This document shows positions 12,669 through 13,201 of a stretch of DNA of 13,201 nt, one piece after another. The DNA is from an uncultured Propionibacteriaceae bacterium. Lineage in GTDB: Bacteria; Actinomycetota; Actinomycetes; Propionibacteriales; Propionibacteriaceae. The position numbers were made by a program, and so were the translations under genes. Every line of letters starts with the position of its first letter. The stretch's first letter is position 1. Where the stretch lies: the NCBI GenBank assembly GCA_947038745.1, contig CAMQXE010000012.1:1-13201 (forward strand), read 5' to 3'. The notes beneath the pieces were generated by a model. That model was not told the origin of the DNA. It saw only the letters and a program-made list of their open reading frames with translations, and searched no databases.

Positions 12669-13201
12669 TTAGCGCGCAAGCAGTGCTTCTGCGGCGATCT
12701 GAGCTGTTTCTGAGTACATCGTTTCGCGCTCAGCAGACGTCATGGCGACGTTATTTTCGGCATCGGTGAGGTGATCTGAGACAGTGAGGCAAACAAGGGC
12801 TTCTTTGTGTTCGCGCATGGCAGCTAGGTAAAGCCCGGCTGCTTCCATCTCCACGCCTAAGGTGCCGTAATTGGCCAGCATCGCTGTGGCTTCGGGGCGG
12901 TTGCTGTAGAAAATATCGCTGGATAGCACTGCGCCGACGTGGACGTTCTTGTTCATCGCTTGTGCTGCCTGGGCCGCACCGTTAAGCAGCGCATACGACG
13001 GGGCGAAGCTCAAGTGCATTCCGGGGACTTCAAGAGCGATGGAGGAGTCAGTATGGGCTGCGCTGCCGATGATGATGTCCCTGACCTTGCAGTCCTTGGA
13101 GAAAGCGCCGCAGGTGCCAACACGGATGATGCGCTCGACGTCATAGAAGCGGAATAGCTCTGTCGAGTAGATCGAGATGGAGGGGATTCCCATGCCTGAT
13201 G
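12669..13201 (-). CDS. deoD: Purine-nucleoside phosphorylase DeoD type, N-terminally truncated by the window
   Basis: The C-terminal part (about 177 codons) of a hexameric-type purine nucleoside phosphorylase, which splits purine (deoxy)nucleosides with phosphate in nucleoside salvage. Family motifs are SGMGIPS at the visible start, IIRVGTCGAF (with the phosphate-binding Arg), SDIFYS, LGVEMEAAGLY (ribose-binding Glu) and VSDHL, whose Asp is the catalytic acid of the DeoD group, followed by the closing helix with ERETMYSE. The frame stays open through base 13201, so the ATG at 13193 is an internal Met (GMGIP motif) and not the start. A shared hairpin behind it terminates transcription. Other phosphorolysis genes may lie upstream, outside the window. 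Confidence 0.92.
   Translation of the reverse strand, partial: SGMGIPSISIYSTELFRFYDVERIIRVGTCGAFSKDCKVRDIIIGSAAHTDSSIALEVPGMHLSFAPSYALLNGAAQAAQAMNKNVHVGAVLSSDIFYSNRPEATAMLANYGTLGVEMEAAGLYLAAMREHKEALVCLTVSDHLTDAENNVAMTSAERETMYSETAQIAAEALLAR

Overview
The window looks like the chromosome of a mid-GC actinobacterium. The pointers are a polyprenyl synthase directly behind the last nuo gene, a KorAB-type 2-oxoacid:ferredoxin oxidoreductase, a polyprenol-phosphomannose-dependent MptB-type mannosyltransferase, several apparently leaderless start codons, and class II tRNA-Tyr without an encoded CCA. Base composition is lower in GC than in mycobacteria or streptomycetes, and gene content would suit an Actinomycetaceae-like organism such as Arcanobacterium or Trueperella. 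That placement is inference; no database was searched.

Layout. Positions 1-281 are the 3' end of nuoN (complex I), followed after 15 bases by a long-chain polyprenyl diphosphate synthase that probably makes the menaquinone side chain. A perfect 21-bp hairpin separates it from a convergent cytosolic M13 (PepO-like) metallopeptidase. From 3339 to 4450 lies the most unusual unit: a 299-residue fusion of an AbiEi-like winged helix with a DUF559 (PD-(D/E)XK/Vsr-fold) nuclease domain, bracketed by two copies of a ~75-nt composite palindrome in inverted orientation. Next, on the minus strand, korA and korB overlap by ATGA and encode a two-subunit 2-oxoglutarate-type ferredoxin oxidoreductase. Divergent from them are an MptB-like membrane mannosyltransferase and a 3-hydroxyisobutyryl-CoA-hydrolase-like protein, again overlapping by ATGA.

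From 9931 to 12419 the minus strand carries exonuclease III, a tandem-GNAT acetyltransferase and YajQ. A plus-strand tRNA-Tyr follows, then a bidirectional terminator shared with a convergent, truncated deoD-type purine nucleoside phosphorylase that runs off the right end.

Most of the window is ordinary housekeeping. The points worth a second look are the DUF559 gene with its flanking repeats (candidate mobile or self-regulated nuclease unit), the fact that the arms of those repeats are inverted while their apical loop is not, a cluster of apparent T-to-G changes in the first 40 bases, and a recurring TAGGnT -10 hexamer placed 6-7 bases before start codons that lack a Shine-Dalgarno sequence. 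No gap between genes exceeds 300 bases; the longest is 3296-3475, which holds the left repeat and two candidate promoters.
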